Of a DNA stretch of 64,000 nucleotides, positions 35,666-44,905 are shown in pieces. Where the stretch lies: contig NZ_RWGU01000048.1 of assembly GCF_003944755.1 (NCBI RefSeq), forward strand, positions 158,501 through 222,500. The letters are read 5' to 3'. The position numbers and the translations under genes were made by a program. Positions within the stretch are counted from its first letter, which is position 1. Each line of letters begins with the position of its first letter. Source of the stretch: Rhodovulum robiginosum. GTDB lineage: Bacteria; Pseudomonadota; Alphaproteobacteria; Rhodobacterales; Rhodobacteraceae. The notes under the pieces were generated by a model that did not search any database, was not told where the DNA came from, and saw nothing but the letters and a program-made list of their open reading frames with translations.

Positions 35666-37015
35666 ATGCCGCGCCTTCCCGGCCTTGTCGTTCTGGCCCT
35701 CAGCCTTCTTGCCCTGCCGGTCCGCGCCGAGCAGGTCACAACTTTTGCCCTCGACAACGGCCTTGAGGCCGTGGTGATCGAGGACCACCGCGCCCCGGCG
35801 GTGGTTCACATGGTCTGGTACCGGGTCGGCGCCGCGGACGAACCCGCGGGAAAGTCGGGCATCGCCCACTTCCTGGAACACCTGATGTTCAAGGGCACCG
35901 ACGACCTGGCCCAGGGTGAGTTTTCCGACATCGTCGAGGCCAATGGCGGCTCGGACAACGCGTTCACCTCGTGGGATTACACCGGTTATTTCCAGCGCGT
36001 CGCGGCCGACCGGCTGGGCCTGATGATGCAGCTCGAGGCCGACCGCATGACCGACCTGGCGCTGACCCCCGAGGACGTGGCGACCGAGCGCGACGTGATT
36101 CTCGAAGAACGCAACCAGCGCACCGAAAACAGCCCCGGCGCACTGTTCAGCGAACAGCGCCAGGCGATACAGTATGTCAATCATCCCTACGGCACCCCGA
36201 TCATCGGCTGGAAACACGAGATGGAGGGGCTGAGCCGCGCCGACGCGCTGTCGTTTTACAAACGCTACTATGCGCCCAACAACGCCATCCTCGTGGTGGC
36301 GGGCGATGTCACCCCCGACGAGGTGCGCGCCCTGGCGCAGGAGCATTACGGCTCACTGACCCCCAGCGATGGCCTGATGCCGCGTGCGCGCCCGCAGGAG
36401 CCGCCCCAGCGCGCCGAGCGGCGATTCACGTTTTCCGACCCGCGGGTCGCGCAGCCCTATGTCTCGCGCAGCTACCTGGCGCCCGAGCGCGACCCGGGCG
36501 ACCAGAAGACCGCGGCCGCGCTGACCTACCTGGCCGAACTGCTGGGGGGGCAAGGCGCAACATCGCTGCTGGGCGAGCGGCTGCAATTCGATCGGCAGGT
36601 AGCGCTTTATACCGGTGCCTTTTATCGCGGGCTGTCGCTGGACGACACGACCTTCAGCATGGTCGTGGTCCCGGCCGAGGGCGTCGACATGGACGAGGCC
36701 GAGGCGGCGCTGGACGAGGTGATTGCCGAATTCCTGGCCGAGGGCGTCGACGAAGAGCTGTTTGCCAGCGTCAAGATGCAGCTCCGCGCCTCTGAGATCT
36801 ATGCCCGCGACGATATCCAAGGCCTGGCGCAACGTTACGGCAGCGCGCTGACCAACGGGCTGGGCGTCGACGACGTGCAGGTCTGGCCCGAGGTTCTGCA
36901 ATCGGTCACCGCCGACGACGTGATGGCCGCGGCGCGCGATCTTTTCGACAAACGGCGCGCCGTGACCGGCTGGCTGACGCGGCCTGCGACCGACGCCACG
37001 GAGGTGACCCAATGA
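35666..37015 (+). CDS. M16 family zinc metallopeptidase, catalytic partner, secreted
   Basis: 449 residues from the ATG at 35666 with GGAGAG upstream. Signal peptide about residues 1-20 (VVLALSLLALPVRA). The inverted zinc motif HxxEH is H68-F-L-E71-H72 in GIAHFLEHLMFKGTD; the distal Glu ligand lies about 75 residues on (ERDVILEERNQR). C-terminal M16 domain present. It overlaps by 4 bases a second M16 gene that lacks the zinc motif, so the pair probably forms a periplasmic heterodimer with one active subunit. Confidence 0.93.
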   Translation: MPRLPGLVVLALSLLALPVRAEQVTTFALDNGLEAVVIEDHRAPAVVHMVWYRVGAADEPAGKSGIAHFLEHLMFKGTDDLAQGEFSDIVEANGGSDNAFTSWDYTGYFQRVAADRLGLMMQLEADRMTDLALTPEDVATERDVILEERNQRTENSPGALFSEQRQAIQYVNHPYGTPIIGWKHEMEGLSRADALSFYKRYYAPNNAILVVAGDVTPDEVRALAQEHYGSLTPSDGLMPRARPQEPPQRAERRFTFSDPRVAQPYVSRSYLAPERDPGDQKTAAALTYLAELLGGQGATSLLGERLQFDRQVALYTGAFYRGLSLDDTTFSMVVVPAEGVDMDEAEAALDEVIAEFLAEGVDEELFASVKMQLRASEIYARDDIQGLAQRYGSALTNGLGVDDVQVWPEVLQSVTADDVMAAARDLFDKRRAVTGWLTRPATDATEVTQ

Positions 37016-38325
37016 TCCGTTTCGCCCTTGCCGGCCTTCTGGCCGTGGTAATGGCGCTGCCCGTCCGGGCCGCTGTTGAAATTCAAGAGGTCACCTCGCC
37101 CGGCGGCATCGACGCCTGGCTGGTGGAAAGCCACGACATCCCGTTCCTCGCGCTCGAAATCCGGTTCAAGGGCGGCGCCAGTCTGGATGCGCCGGGCAAG
37201 CGCGGGGCGATCAACCTGATGACGGGGCTGTTGGAAGAGGGCGCCGGCGACCGCGACGCCCGCGCCTTTGCCCGCGACCGCGACGCAATGGCCGCCAGTT
37301 TCCGGTTCGACGTCTCGGCCGATGCGCTGTCGGTCTCGGCCAAGGCGCTGACCGAGAACCGCGAGGCGGCGATGGCGATGCTGCGCGAGGCGCTGGTCGC
37401 GCCGCGCTTTGACGCCGACGCGATCGAGCGGGTGCGCCAGCAGGTGCTGTCGGGGCTGCGGTCAGACGCCAAGGACCCCGATACCATCGCCATGCGCAAG
37501 CTCGACGCACTGGCCTTTGGCGATCACCCCTATGGCTCTGCCATCGAGGGCACTCCCGAAAGCGTGTCGGCCCTGACCCGCGACGACCTGATCGCAGCCA
37601 AGGACAGGGTCATGGCGCGCGACCGGCTGTATGTGGGCGCGGTCGGCGACATCACCGCCGAAGAGCTGGGCGTGCTGCTCGACCGGCTGTTCGAGGACCT
37701 GCCCGAGGTCGGCGCGCCGATGCCGCCCGACACCGAGGTGGCGCTGACGGGCGGCGAGACGGTCGTGCCCTTTGACACGCCACAGGCCGTGGCGGTGTTC
37801 GCACAGCCGGGGATCGAGCGCGACGATCCCGATTTCTTCGCCGCGTTCGTGCTGAACCAGGCGCTGGGCGGGGCCGGCTACGGATCGCGCCTGAACGAGG
37901 AGGTCCGCGAAAAGCGGGGGCTGACCTATGGCGTCTATTCCTACCTGATGCCGATGGACCATGCGGCGCTGGTGATTGGCCAGGTCGCCTCGGCCAACGG
38001 GCGGGTCGCCGAGGCCATCGAGGTGATCCGCGCCGAATGGCGGCGCGTCGCCGAAGAGGGTATCACCGCCGAGGAACTGGACGAGGTCAAGACCTACCTG
38101 ACCGGCGCCTACCCTCTGCGGTTCGACGGAAACGGCCCCATTGCACGCATCCTGGTGGGGATGCAGATGGATGATCTCGGCATCGATTACATCACCACCC
38201 GCAACGACAAGGTGAACGCGGTGACGCTGGAGGAAGTGCGCCGAGTCGCGGGCGCGCTTTACCGCCCCGACGCGCTGCATTTCGTCGTGGTGGGGCGGCC
38301 TGAAGGGCTGGACGCGTCGAACTGA
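37012..38325 (+). CDS. M16 family peptidase-like protein, non-catalytic partner, secreted
   Basis: 437 residues with a signal peptide about 1-20 (FALAGLLAVVMALPVRA). The fold is M16 (FKGGASLDAPGKRGAINLMTGLLEEGAGDRD at the usual HxxEH position) but no HxxEH exists: the aligned positions read NLMTGLLEE. The C-terminal segment has GYGSRLNEEVREKRGLTYGVYSYL, the conserved R/Y motif that binds substrate in partner subunits. The ATG overlaps the stop of the active M16 gene (ATGA). mutL follows 41 bases later. Confidence 0.92.
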   Translation: MIRFALAGLLAVVMALPVRAAVEIQEVTSPGGIDAWLVESHDIPFLALEIRFKGGASLDAPGKRGAINLMTGLLEEGAGDRDARAFARDRDAMAASFRFDVSADALSVSAKALTENREAAMAMLREALVAPRFDADAIERVRQQVLSGLRSDAKDPDTIAMRKLDALAFGDHPYGSAIEGTPESVSALTRDDLIAAKDRVMARDRLYVGAVGDITAEELGVLLDRLFEDLPEVGAPMPPDTEVALTGGETVVPFDTPQAVAVFAQPGIERDDPDFFAAFVLNQALGGAGYGSRLNEEVREKRGLTYGVYSYLMPMDHAALVIGQVASANGRVAEAIEVIRAEWRRVAEEGITAEELDEVKTYLTGAYPLRFDGNGPIARILVGMQMDDLGIDYITTRNDKVNAVTLEEVRRVAGALYRPDALHFVVVGRPEGLDASN

Positions 38326-38366
38326 TACCCTAGTGAATCGGCCCAAGCCATGCTAATGCTTGTGGC

Positions 38367-40226
38367 ATGATTATCGCCAACCCCAAGATAGGGCACAACC
38401 CGCCCCCTATTCGCCAGCTCGACGAGGCCGCGATCAACCGCATCGCGGCCGGCGAGGTGGTCGAGAGGCCCGCCTCGGCGGTAAAGGAGTTGGTCGAGAA
38501 CGCGCTCGACGCGGGCGCACAGCGCGTCGAGGTTGCCTATGCCGACGGCGGCAAGACGCTGCTCAGGGTGCGCGACGACGGGCACGGTATGGCGCCCGAT
38601 GACCTGCCGCTTGCGCTGTCGCGCCATGCGACCTCCAAGATCGACGGGACCGATCTGCTGAACATCCACAGCTTCGGCTTTCGCGGCGAGGCGCTGCCCT
38701 CGCTGGGCGCGGTGGGTCGGCTGACCATCACCTCGCGCGCACCGGGCGCCGAGGCGGGCGAGATCGCGGTCGCGGGCGGAGCGTCGGGCGCGGTGAAACC
38801 CGCCGCGCTGAGCGCGGGCACGGTGGTCGAGTTGCGTGATTTGTTCCACGCCACCCCGGCGCGTCTGAAATTCCTCCGCTCAGACCGGGCCGAGGCGCAG
38901 GCGATCGGCGATGTGGTGAAACGCCTGGCGATGGCGGAACCTTTCGTCGCCTTCACCCTGCGCGATGTCTCGGGCGGCGGCGAGGGGCGGGTGATCTTCC
39001 GTGCCGATGCGGAAACGGGCGATCTGTTCGACGCGCTGCACGGGCGGCTGGCCCGGGTGCTGGGCGCCGAGTTCGCCGAGAACGCGCTGAGGATCGAGGC
39101 CGAGCGCGAGGGCATCGGGCTGACCGGCTATGCCGCGCTGCCCACCTATTCGCGCGGCTCGGCGGTGGCGCAGTACCTGTTCGTCAACGGCCGCCCGGTG
39201 CGTGACAAGCTGTTGATCGGGGCATTGCGCGGCGCCTATGCCGATTTCCTGTCGCGCGACCGGCACCCGGCGGCGGCGCTGTTTCTCGACTGTGACCCGC
39301 ACCGGGTTGACGTGAACGTGCACCCGGCGAAGGCCGAGGTGCGCTTCCGCGAGCCGGGCGTGGTGCGCGGGCTGATCGTCTCGGCGCTGCGCCACGCGCT
39401 GGCCGAGGCCGGGCACCGGGCCTCGACCACGGTGGCGGGCGCCACGCTGGGCGCGATGCGCCCCGAGCCCTCCGGCCCGGCGCGCGTCTACCGGATGGAC
39501 CGGCCCTCGCCCGGCGCGCTGTCGGCGGCCTACTCCGGACAGGCCCCGGCCCCGGCCCCGCAAGCGGCCGGCCCGGTGCTTGCCCCCGGCCTTGCCGAAC
39601 CCTCGGCCCGCTTCGAAGACCCCGCCTCATCGCCCGAGGCCGAGGCGCTGCCGCTGGGCGCTGCCCGCGCGCAGGTCCATGAAAACTACATCATCGCCCA
39701 GACCGAAACTGGGCTCGTGATCGTCGACCAGCACGCCGCGCATGAGCGGCTGGTTTACGAAAGGCTCAAGCGACAGATGGCCGAAACCGGCGTTGCCGCG
39801 CAGGCGCTGCTGATCCCCGAGATCGTCGAGATGTCAGAGGGCGATTGCGCCCGGCTGATGGAAATCGCGGGCGAGCTTGCCCGGCTGGGCCTGACGGTCG
39901 AGCCCTTCGGCCCCGGCGCGCTGGCGGTGCGCGAGACGCCGGCGATCCTGGGCGAGGTCGATGCGGGCGGGATGCTGCGCGACATCCTTGATGAGCTTGA
40001 CGACATGGGCGAGAGCCTGACGGTGCAGGCCAGGGTCGAGGCGATCCTCAGCCGCGTGGCCTGCCACGGCTCTGTCCGCTCGGGCCGCCGGATGGGTGCG
40101 GACGAGATGAACGCGCTCTTGCGCGAGATGGAGGCGACGCCCCATTCGGGCCAATGCAACCACGGGCGGCCGACTTACGTGGAACTGAAACTCTCCGATA
40201 TCGAGCGGCTGTTCGGGCGGACATGA
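38367..40226 (+). CDS. mutL: DNA mismatch repair protein MutL
   Basis: Coordinates mismatch recognition with strand excision. 619 residues. GHKL ATPase motifs: [36 protein letters not shown]. The flexible Pro/Ala linker spans about residues 350-425. The C-terminal domain carries the endonuclease metal motif D454-QHA-x2-E-x4-E465 ([12 protein letters not shown]) plus ACHGSVRSG and CNHGRPTY, so this MutL should have its own nicking activity, as in most bacteria without MutH. rmuC starts within its last codons. Confidence 0.97.
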   Translation: MIIANPKIGHNPPPIRQLDEAAINRIAAGEVVERPASAVKELVENALDAGAQRVEVAYADGGKTLLRVRDDGHGMAPDDLPLALSRHATSKIDGTDLLNIHSFGFRGEALPSLGAVGRLTITSRAPGAEAGEIAVAGGASGAVKPAALSAGTVVELRDLFHATPARLKFLRSDRAEAQAIGDVVKRLAMAEPFVAFTLRDVSGGGEGRVIFRADAETGDLFDALHGRLARVLGAEFAENALRIEAEREGIGLTGYAALPTYSRGSAVAQYLFVNGRPVRDKLLIGALRGAYADFLSRDRHPAAALFLDCDPHRVDVNVHPAKAEVRFREPGVVRGLIVSALRHALAEAGHRASTTVAGATLGAMRPEPSGPARVYRMDRPSPGALSAAYSGQAPAPAPQAAGPVLAPGLAEPSARFEDPASSPEAEALPLGAARAQVHENYIIAQTETGLVIVDQHAAHERLVYERLKRQMAETGVAAQALLIPEIVEMSEGDCARLMEIAGELARLGLTVEPFGPGALAVRETPAILGEVDAGGMLRDILDELDDMGESLTVQARVEAILSRVACHGSVRSGRRMGADEMNALLREMEATPHSGQCNHGRPTYVELKLSDIERLFGRT

Positions 40227-41410
40227 TCGAGATCGGCGAAACCCTCGTCATCGGCGGGCGCAGCTACGCATGGACCGACCCGGTCATCCTGGGGGCCGGC
40301 GGCGGGGCCGGGCTGGTGCTGCTGATCCTGTCGCTGCTGCTGCTGGCGGTGGTCCGCGCGGGGCGCTCGGCGCGGATGGCCGAGCCGCTGATTTACCAGA
40401 TGAACCAGTTGACCAGCCGGGTGCAGGCGCTGTCGGACGGGCAGCAACAGCTTGCCGGCGGGCTGACACACGTCTCCGACGCGCAGGCGGCCAGCCAGTC
40501 GAACCTGCTGAACCTGATGGAAACCCGCCTCGCGCAGGTCAGCGAGCAGATGAACCAGAACCTGCACGGCTCGGCCCGGCGCACGGCGCAGTCGCTGGGC
40601 GAGTTGCAGCAGCGGCTGGCCACCATCGACAAGGCCCAGGCCAATATCGAGAAACTGTCAGGCGACGTGCTGTCGCTTCAGGACATCCTGTCGAACAAGC
40701 AGACGCGCGGCGCGTTCGGCGAGATCCAGCTCAACGACATCGTATCCAAGGCGCTGCCCGCGGACAGCTACACGATGCAGGCCACGCTATCGAACGGCAA
40801 ACGGGCCGATTGCCTGATCCAACTGCCCAACCCGCCGGGTCCGATCGTGATCGACAGCAAGTTCCCGCTGGAGGCCTACGAGGCGCTGCGCCGCGCCGAC
40901 ACCCAGTGGGAGCGGACCGAGGCGGCCAAGATGCTGAAAACGGCGGTCAAGGCGCATATCAAGGCGATTTCCGACAAGTATATCCTCGACGGTGAAACCG
41001 CCGACGGCGCGCTGATGTTCCTGCCCTCCGAAGCGGTCTATGCCGAGCTTCACGCCAACTTCCCCGAACTGGTGCGGGAAGGCTTTGCCGCGCGGGTCTG
41101 GATCGTCTCGCCCACCACATGCATGGCCACGCTGAACACGATGCGCGCCATCCTGAAGGACGCGCGGATGCGCGAACAGGCCGGCGCGATCCGCAAGACC
41201 CTGAAACAGCTTCATCGGGATATGGAACTGGTGGTCGAAAGGGTGGACAGGCTGACCACCCATTTTGGCCAGGCTCGCGCCGATCTCGAAGGCATCGGCG
41301 CCGCCGCAGAACGCGCGGGCAAGCGCGCCGCGCGGCTGGACAATTTCGATTTCGAAGATCCGGCGCCGGGCACGCCGCGCGTGGTCGCGCTGAGCGAGCC
41401 CGGCGAGTAG
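40223..41410 (+). CDS. rmuC: DNA recombination protein RmuC
   Basis: RmuC-family protein thought to limit DNA inversions or act on damaged DNA; contains a predicted nuclease-like core. 395 residues from the ATG at 40223, overlapping the mutL stop (ATGA). One N-terminal membrane helix ([19 protein letters not shown]), then a coiled coil at about residues 60-160 ([19 protein letters not shown] ... [16 protein letters not shown]), then the core [32 protein letters not shown], and [13 protein letters not shown]. It ends one base before the convergent chrR. Confidence 0.94.
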   Translation: MIEIGETLVIGGRSYAWTDPVILGAGGGAGLVLLILSLLLLAVVRAGRSARMAEPLIYQMNQLTSRVQALSDGQQQLAGGLTHVSDAQAASQSNLLNLMETRLAQVSEQMNQNLHGSARRTAQSLGELQQRLATIDKAQANIEKLSGDVLSLQDILSNKQTRGAFGEIQLNDIVSKALPADSYTMQATLSNGKRADCLIQLPNPPGPIVIDSKFPLEAYEALRRADTQWERTEAAKMLKTAVKAHIKAISDKYILDGETADGALMFLPSEAVYAELHANFPELVREGFAARVWIVSPTTCMATLNTMRAILKDARMREQAGAIRKTLKQLHRDMELVVERVDRLTTHFGQARADLEGIGAAAERAGKRAARLDNFDFEDPAPGTPRVVALSEPGE

Positions 41411-41411
41411 C

Positions 41412-42065
41412 TCAGATCCCGAGGAAAGGCTGTGCCAGCCGCGGGATGAGGCCCGAGAACCTCAGCGGCGCGTCGGTCGCCGCCAGGCAGATGCAATCGT
41501 GGCCGGGGGCCGCGACCGGGGTATGCTCAAGCTCTTCGTTGGCGACCTCGACGTCGCCGGGGCCAAAGACATCCGCTTCGTCCTCGAAGGCGCCTTGCAG
41601 CACAAGCGTCAGCTCGGTGCCGCGGTGGCCGTGATCGGGCACCGCCACGCCAGCGGGGATGTAGAGCAGTCGCACCGAGGCGTCCTTCGATGTCGGCAGG
41701 ATCGCTTGACGCACACGGCCGCCGACCGATTTCCATTCCACCGCGTCGATATCGCCGCCCACGTACTCGCGCAGGGGTTTGGGCAGCAGCGCATCCTCGG
41801 CGGTGGTGGCAGGTGCCGTGATCCGCTCTTCCTCGGGCACGTCAGAGATACGCTTCATCGTGGCGGCAAAGCTGTCCTCGGCCATCTCGCACGTATCGGT
41901 CTCTTCCAGTACGGCGCCGCCGACAGCCTCGAAAGAGGCCAGGCGCGCGCGGCATTCGTCGCACATCGACACATGGGTCGCGACGACGAGGCCGAACGCC
42001 TCGGGAAGATTGCCGGCGGCATAAGCCATCAAAAGCGGGTCGGTGAGGTGGTGTTTTATGGTCAT
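41412..42065 (-). CDS. chrR: ChrR-type zinc anti-sigma factor
   Basis: Binds and inhibits RpoE until singlet oxygen or related stress. 217 residues from the ATG at 42065 (MTIKHHLTDPLL, the family N-terminus); a GTG at 42083 overlapping the rpoE stop and an ATG at 42071 are alternatives. The N-terminal zinc anti-sigma domain has His ligands and HVSMCDEC; the C-terminal cupin has PDHGHRGTELTLVLQGAFEDE and later HTPVAAPGHDCICLAATDAPLRF. Co-transcribed with rpoE and convergent with rmuC. Confidence 0.95.
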   Translation of the reverse strand: MTIKHHLTDPLLMAYAAGNLPEAFGLVVATHVSMCDECRARLASFEAVGGAVLEETDTCEMAEDSFAATMKRISDVPEEERITAPATTAEDALLPKPLREYVGGDIDAVEWKSVGGRVRQAILPTSKDASVRLLYIPAGVAVPDHGHRGTELTLVLQGAFEDEADVFGPGDVEVANEELEHTPVAAPGHDCICLAATDAPLRFSGLIPRLAQPFLGI

Positions 42066-42079
42066 GTTCATCTTCTTCT

Positions 42080-42628
42080 TCACTTCATCTCGTGGCGCAG
42101 GCGGTCCAGCGCCAGGCGTATTCGGGATTTGATCGTGCCCAGCGGCAGTCCGGTCTCTTCGGCGATCTCGCTATGCGACATGTCACCGAAATAGGCCCGT
42201 TGGATCAGCATCCTCTGCTTTTCGGGCAGGGCGGCCAGCGCCGTGCCCAGTTTCTCGCTCTCCTGTTGCAGGGCAATGGCCTCGTCCTGCTCGGGCTCGT
42301 GTTCGGGGCCCCATGTCAGGTCTTCGGGCTCTGGCCGGCGGTTTTTCCGCAGCGCGTCGATCCGGCGGTTCCGGGCGATGGTAAAAACCCATGTCGCCAC
42401 GCTGGCCCGCTCGGGGTCGAACAGATGCGCCTTATGCCAAAGCGTTGCCATCACGTCCTGTGCACATTCCTCTGCAAGGGCCGGATCGGCCCCCGATTTC
42501 ATCAAAAACGCCTTCACGCGCGGTGCGAAGTGGGCGAACAGCTCGGCAAAGGCGGTTTCATCCCTTTCCGTTTTCACCCGCGCCACCATTTCGGACCAGC
42601 GCGTGTCGACCGTATCCTTTTCCGTCAC
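42080..42628 (-). CDS. rpoE: ECF sigma factor RpoE (singlet-oxygen response type)
   Basis: Group IV sigma factor. 182 residues from a GTG at 42628 (VTEKDTVDTRWSEMVARVK), which matches the R. sphaeroides protein's start; upstream in-frame ATG codons near 42733 fall at the predicted transcription start and would add a non-family leader. Region 2: AFAELFAHFAPRVKAFLMKSG and QDVMATLWHKAHLFDPERASVATWVFTIARNR; region 4: FGDMSHSEIAEETGLPLGTIKSRIRLALDRLR. It overlaps the chrR region and has its own sigma-E-like promoter at 42738-42767. Confidence 0.95.
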   Translation of the reverse strand: MTEKDTVDTRWSEMVARVKTERDETAFAELFAHFAPRVKAFLMKSGADPALAEECAQDVMATLWHKAHLFDPERASVATWVFTIARNRRIDALRKNRRPEPEDLTWGPEHEPEQDEAIALQQESEKLGTALAALPEKQRMLIQRAYFGDMSHSEIAEETGLPLGTIKSRIRLALDRLRHEMK

Positions 42629-42737
42629 GGACCTTGCCCCTCCAGACCGGTACACTCCTTTCGCGCCGTCAACATAAAACGCAGGCGGCAGGGGCGCATC
42701 CGATTTCTCGACAGCGGCGGTTCCGTTCAACATACCC

Positions 42738-42767
42738 TTTCTACGCGGCCCGCCCGGGATTGGATCA
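42738..42767 (-). promoter_or_regulatory. Predicted sigma-E autoregulated promoter of rpoE-chrR
   Basis: On the minus strand TGATCC (42767-42762) is separated by exactly 18 bases from TAGAAA (42743-42738). This resembles the Rhodobacter sphaeroides RpoE promoter (TGATC ... TAAxA). Transcription would start near 42732, giving a leader of about 100 bases before the GTG at 42628. Confidence 0.75.
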
Positions 42768-42780
42768 CACCCGATTGTAT

Positions 42781-42810
42781 TAATCCGGTTACGCCCCTCC
42801 TGCGTAAATG
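42781..42810 (+). promoter_or_regulatory. Predicted sigma-E promoter of the divergent five-gene operon
   Basis: TAATCC (42781-42786), 18-base spacer, TAAATG (42805-42810). It has one mismatch to the -35 seen at rpoE and the same spacer. Transcription would start about 33 bases before the ATG at 42849, which is preceded by AAAGGGAC. The two promoters are back to back with 13 bases between their -35 elements. Confidence 0.65.
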
Positions 42811-42848
42811 CAACAGTGGCCACAAAAGACCAGCAAAGGGACAAGTGA

Positions 42849-44147
42849 ATGCCGTTTGAATATGTAGCGGGCGCCTCGCGGCGCATCGCCGTAATTGGTG
42901 CGGGAGTTTCGGGCCTTGGTGCGGCTCATCTGCTGGCGCGCGATCATCGCGTGGTTCTTTACGAGGCCGAGGGGCGATTGGGCGGCCATGCCCGCACCGT
43001 GATCGCCGGCAAGCGGGGAGATCAGCCCGTCGATACAGGGTTCATCGTGTTCAATTATGCCAACTATCCCCACCTGACGCGGCTCTTCGATGAGCTTGGC
43101 GTGCCGGTGGCGAAATCGGACATGAGCTTTGGCGCCTCGCTCGACGGGGGCAGGTTCGAATACGGCTTGCGCAACCTCAGGGCCGTTTTTGCCCAGCCCG
43201 CCAACATCGCCAACCGCAAGTTCTTGCGGATGCTGCGCGACGTGGTCACCTTTAACGGGCGGGCGCTGGAGGTGGCGAACGACCCGACGATGACGATCGG
43301 CGAATTCCTCGACGCGCTCGGCACCGGCGACTGGTTCCGCGACCGCTATCTGTTGCCCCTGTCGGGTGCCATCTGGTCGACGCCGAGTCGCGGCATCCTG
43401 GAATTTCCCGCGCAGGCGATGATTCGCTTCTTCGAAAACCACGCGCTGCTCAGCCATTCCGGACAGCACCAGTGGTACACGGTCGAGGGCGGCTCGGTCG
43501 AATATGTCCGCCGGCTGGAGATCGCGCTGGCCCGGCAGGGGGTCGAGACCCGGCTGAAGGCGCCGGTTCAGGCCGTGCGCCGGGCCGCCACGGGCGTCGA
43601 TCTGCGCGCAGCGGGAGGCGATTGGGAAAGCTTCGACGAGGTGGTCTTTGCCTGCCACTCCGACCAGGCGCTGACGATGCTGGCCGGCAGCGACGCAACC
43701 GAGGAGGTCGCCGCGCTGTCCGATATCCGTTATCAACCGAACGAGGCCGTGCTGCATGCCGACACGGCGCTGATGCCCAAACGCCGCGCCGCCTGGGCGA
43801 GCTGGGTCTACACCGAAGAGACCGGCAAGGCGTCCGACCGGATCGACCTGACCTACTGGATGAACTCTCTGCAACCGATCCCCGCGGACGATCCGCTTTT
43901 CGTCACGCTCAACAGCCAGCGGCCGATCCGCGAAGAGCTGATCCACGACACGGTCACCTTCGACCATCCGGTCTACGACCTCGCCGCCATGGCGGCGCAG
44001 GGCACGCTGCGCGCCATGAACGGGGGCGACCGGCTGTGGTTCTGCGGCGCCTGGATGAAGAACGGGTTCCACGAAGACGGGCTGGCCAGCGCCGTGGACG
44101 TGGCCGAGGCCATGACCCGGCGCGCACGCGGCGCGGTGGCGGCGTGA
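42849..44147 (+). CDS. FAD/NAD(P)-binding amine-oxidase-like protein of the sigma-E operon
   Basis: 432 residues. Rossmann motif IAVIGAGVSGLGAAHLLARDH at the N-terminus with LYEAEGRLGGHA, as in FAD-dependent amine oxidases and desaturase-like proteins (COG2907). Other family blocks: DTGFIVFNYANYPHLTRLFDELGV, LPLSGAIWSTPS, WYTVEGGSVEYVRRL and the C-terminal WFCGAWMKNGFHEDGL FAD contact. In R. sphaeroides a homologous gene heads an RpoE-regulated operon implicated in furan fatty-acid formation; applying that role here is inference. Next gene overlaps by 4 bases (GTGA). Confidence 0.88.
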   Translation: MPFEYVAGASRRIAVIGAGVSGLGAAHLLARDHRVVLYEAEGRLGGHARTVIAGKRGDQPVDTGFIVFNYANYPHLTRLFDELGVPVAKSDMSFGASLDGGRFEYGLRNLRAVFAQPANIANRKFLRMLRDVVTFNGRALEVANDPTMTIGEFLDALGTGDWFRDRYLLPLSGAIWSTPSRGILEFPAQAMIRFFENHALLSHSGQHQWYTVEGGSVEYVRRLEIALARQGVETRLKAPVQAVRRAATGVDLRAAGGDWESFDEVVFACHSDQALTMLAGSDATEEVAALSDIRYQPNEAVLHADTALMPKRRAAWASWVYTEETGKASDRIDLTYWMNSLQPIPADDPLFVTLNSQRPIREELIHDTVTFDHPVYDLAAMAAQGTLRAMNGGDRLWFCGAWMKNGFHEDGLASAVDVAEAMTRRARGAVAA

Positions 44148-44905
44148 GCGGCACGGTCGAACATATCCGCGCGTCCACCTTTCACGGGCGCCATGGCAAG
44201 GTGGACCACCGGTTTCGCTACTCTCTCGACTACGTGCTGTTCGATGCCGAGGCACCGGCGCCGGCGCGCCCGCGCCTGTTTTCGCGCAACCGCCGCAACC
44301 TCATGACGGTGCGCGACCGCGACCATGGCGGGCCGCGGGGGCAGGGGCGCGGCGCGGACTGGGTGCGCGAGGTGCTGGCCGCCCACGGTGTGGGCACCGC
44401 CGATGGGCCGGTGCGCCTGCTGACCATCCCGCGGATGCTCGGCGGCTGGTTCAACCCGGTCAGTTTCTGGCTGTGCGAGGGCGCCGACGGCACCCTGCGT
44501 GCGGTGGTCGCCGAGGTGAATAATACAGTGGGCGAGCGGCACAGCTATCTCTGCGCTCACCCGGACGGGCGGGCCATCGTGCCGACCGACACGCTGGAGG
44601 CGCAAAAGGTCTTTCAAGTCTCGCCGTTTCAGCAGATCGGTGGCGGCTACCGCTTCCGCTTCGACATCCGCGCCGACAAGCTGGGCATCTGGATCGATTT
44701 TCGCAATGGCGACGAGGGTCTTTACGCGACGCTGACCGGCGACCGCGCGCCGCTGACCGACCGGGCGATCCTGCGCTCGGTCTGGCGCCGGCCGGTGGGC
44801 AGCTACCGGGTGCTGTCGCTGATCCACTGGCACGCGCTTGTCCTTTTCATCAAGGGCGCACGCTTTCGCCGCTTTCCCAAGCCGCCGGCCGACGAGGTCA
44901 GCTGA
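44144..44905 (+). CDS. DUF1365 family protein of the sigma-E operon
   Basis: 253 residues from a GTG at 44144 overlapping the previous stop. Family features: HGRHGKVDHRFRYSLDYVLFD at the N-terminus, FSRNRRNLMTVRDRDHG, RLLTIPRMLGGWFNPVSFWLCEGADG, EVNNTVGERHSYL, KVFQVSPFQQIGGGYRF and WHALVLFIKGARF at the C-terminus. Function unknown; it regularly follows the FAD protein in alphaproteobacteria, and the two may act on the same membrane lipid. Overlaps the MFS gene start by one base. Confidence 0.9.
   Translation: MSGTVEHIRASTFHGRHGKVDHRFRYSLDYVLFDAEAPAPARPRLFSRNRRNLMTVRDRDHGGPRGQGRGADWVREVLAAHGVGTADGPVRLLTIPRMLGGWFNPVSFWLCEGADGTLRAVVAEVNNTVGERHSYLCAHPDGRAIVPTDTLEAQKVFQVSPFQQIGGGYRFRFDIRADKLGIWIDFRNGDEGLYATLTGDRAPLTDRAILRSVWRRPVGSYRVLSLIHWHALVLFIKGARFRRFPKPPADEVS

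Noticed and set aside
42629..42733. Longer RpoE starting at an upstream ATG near 42733
   Set aside because: The predicted transcription start lies at that ATG, and the extra 35 residues do not resemble RpoE; the GTG at 42628 fits the family N-terminus.
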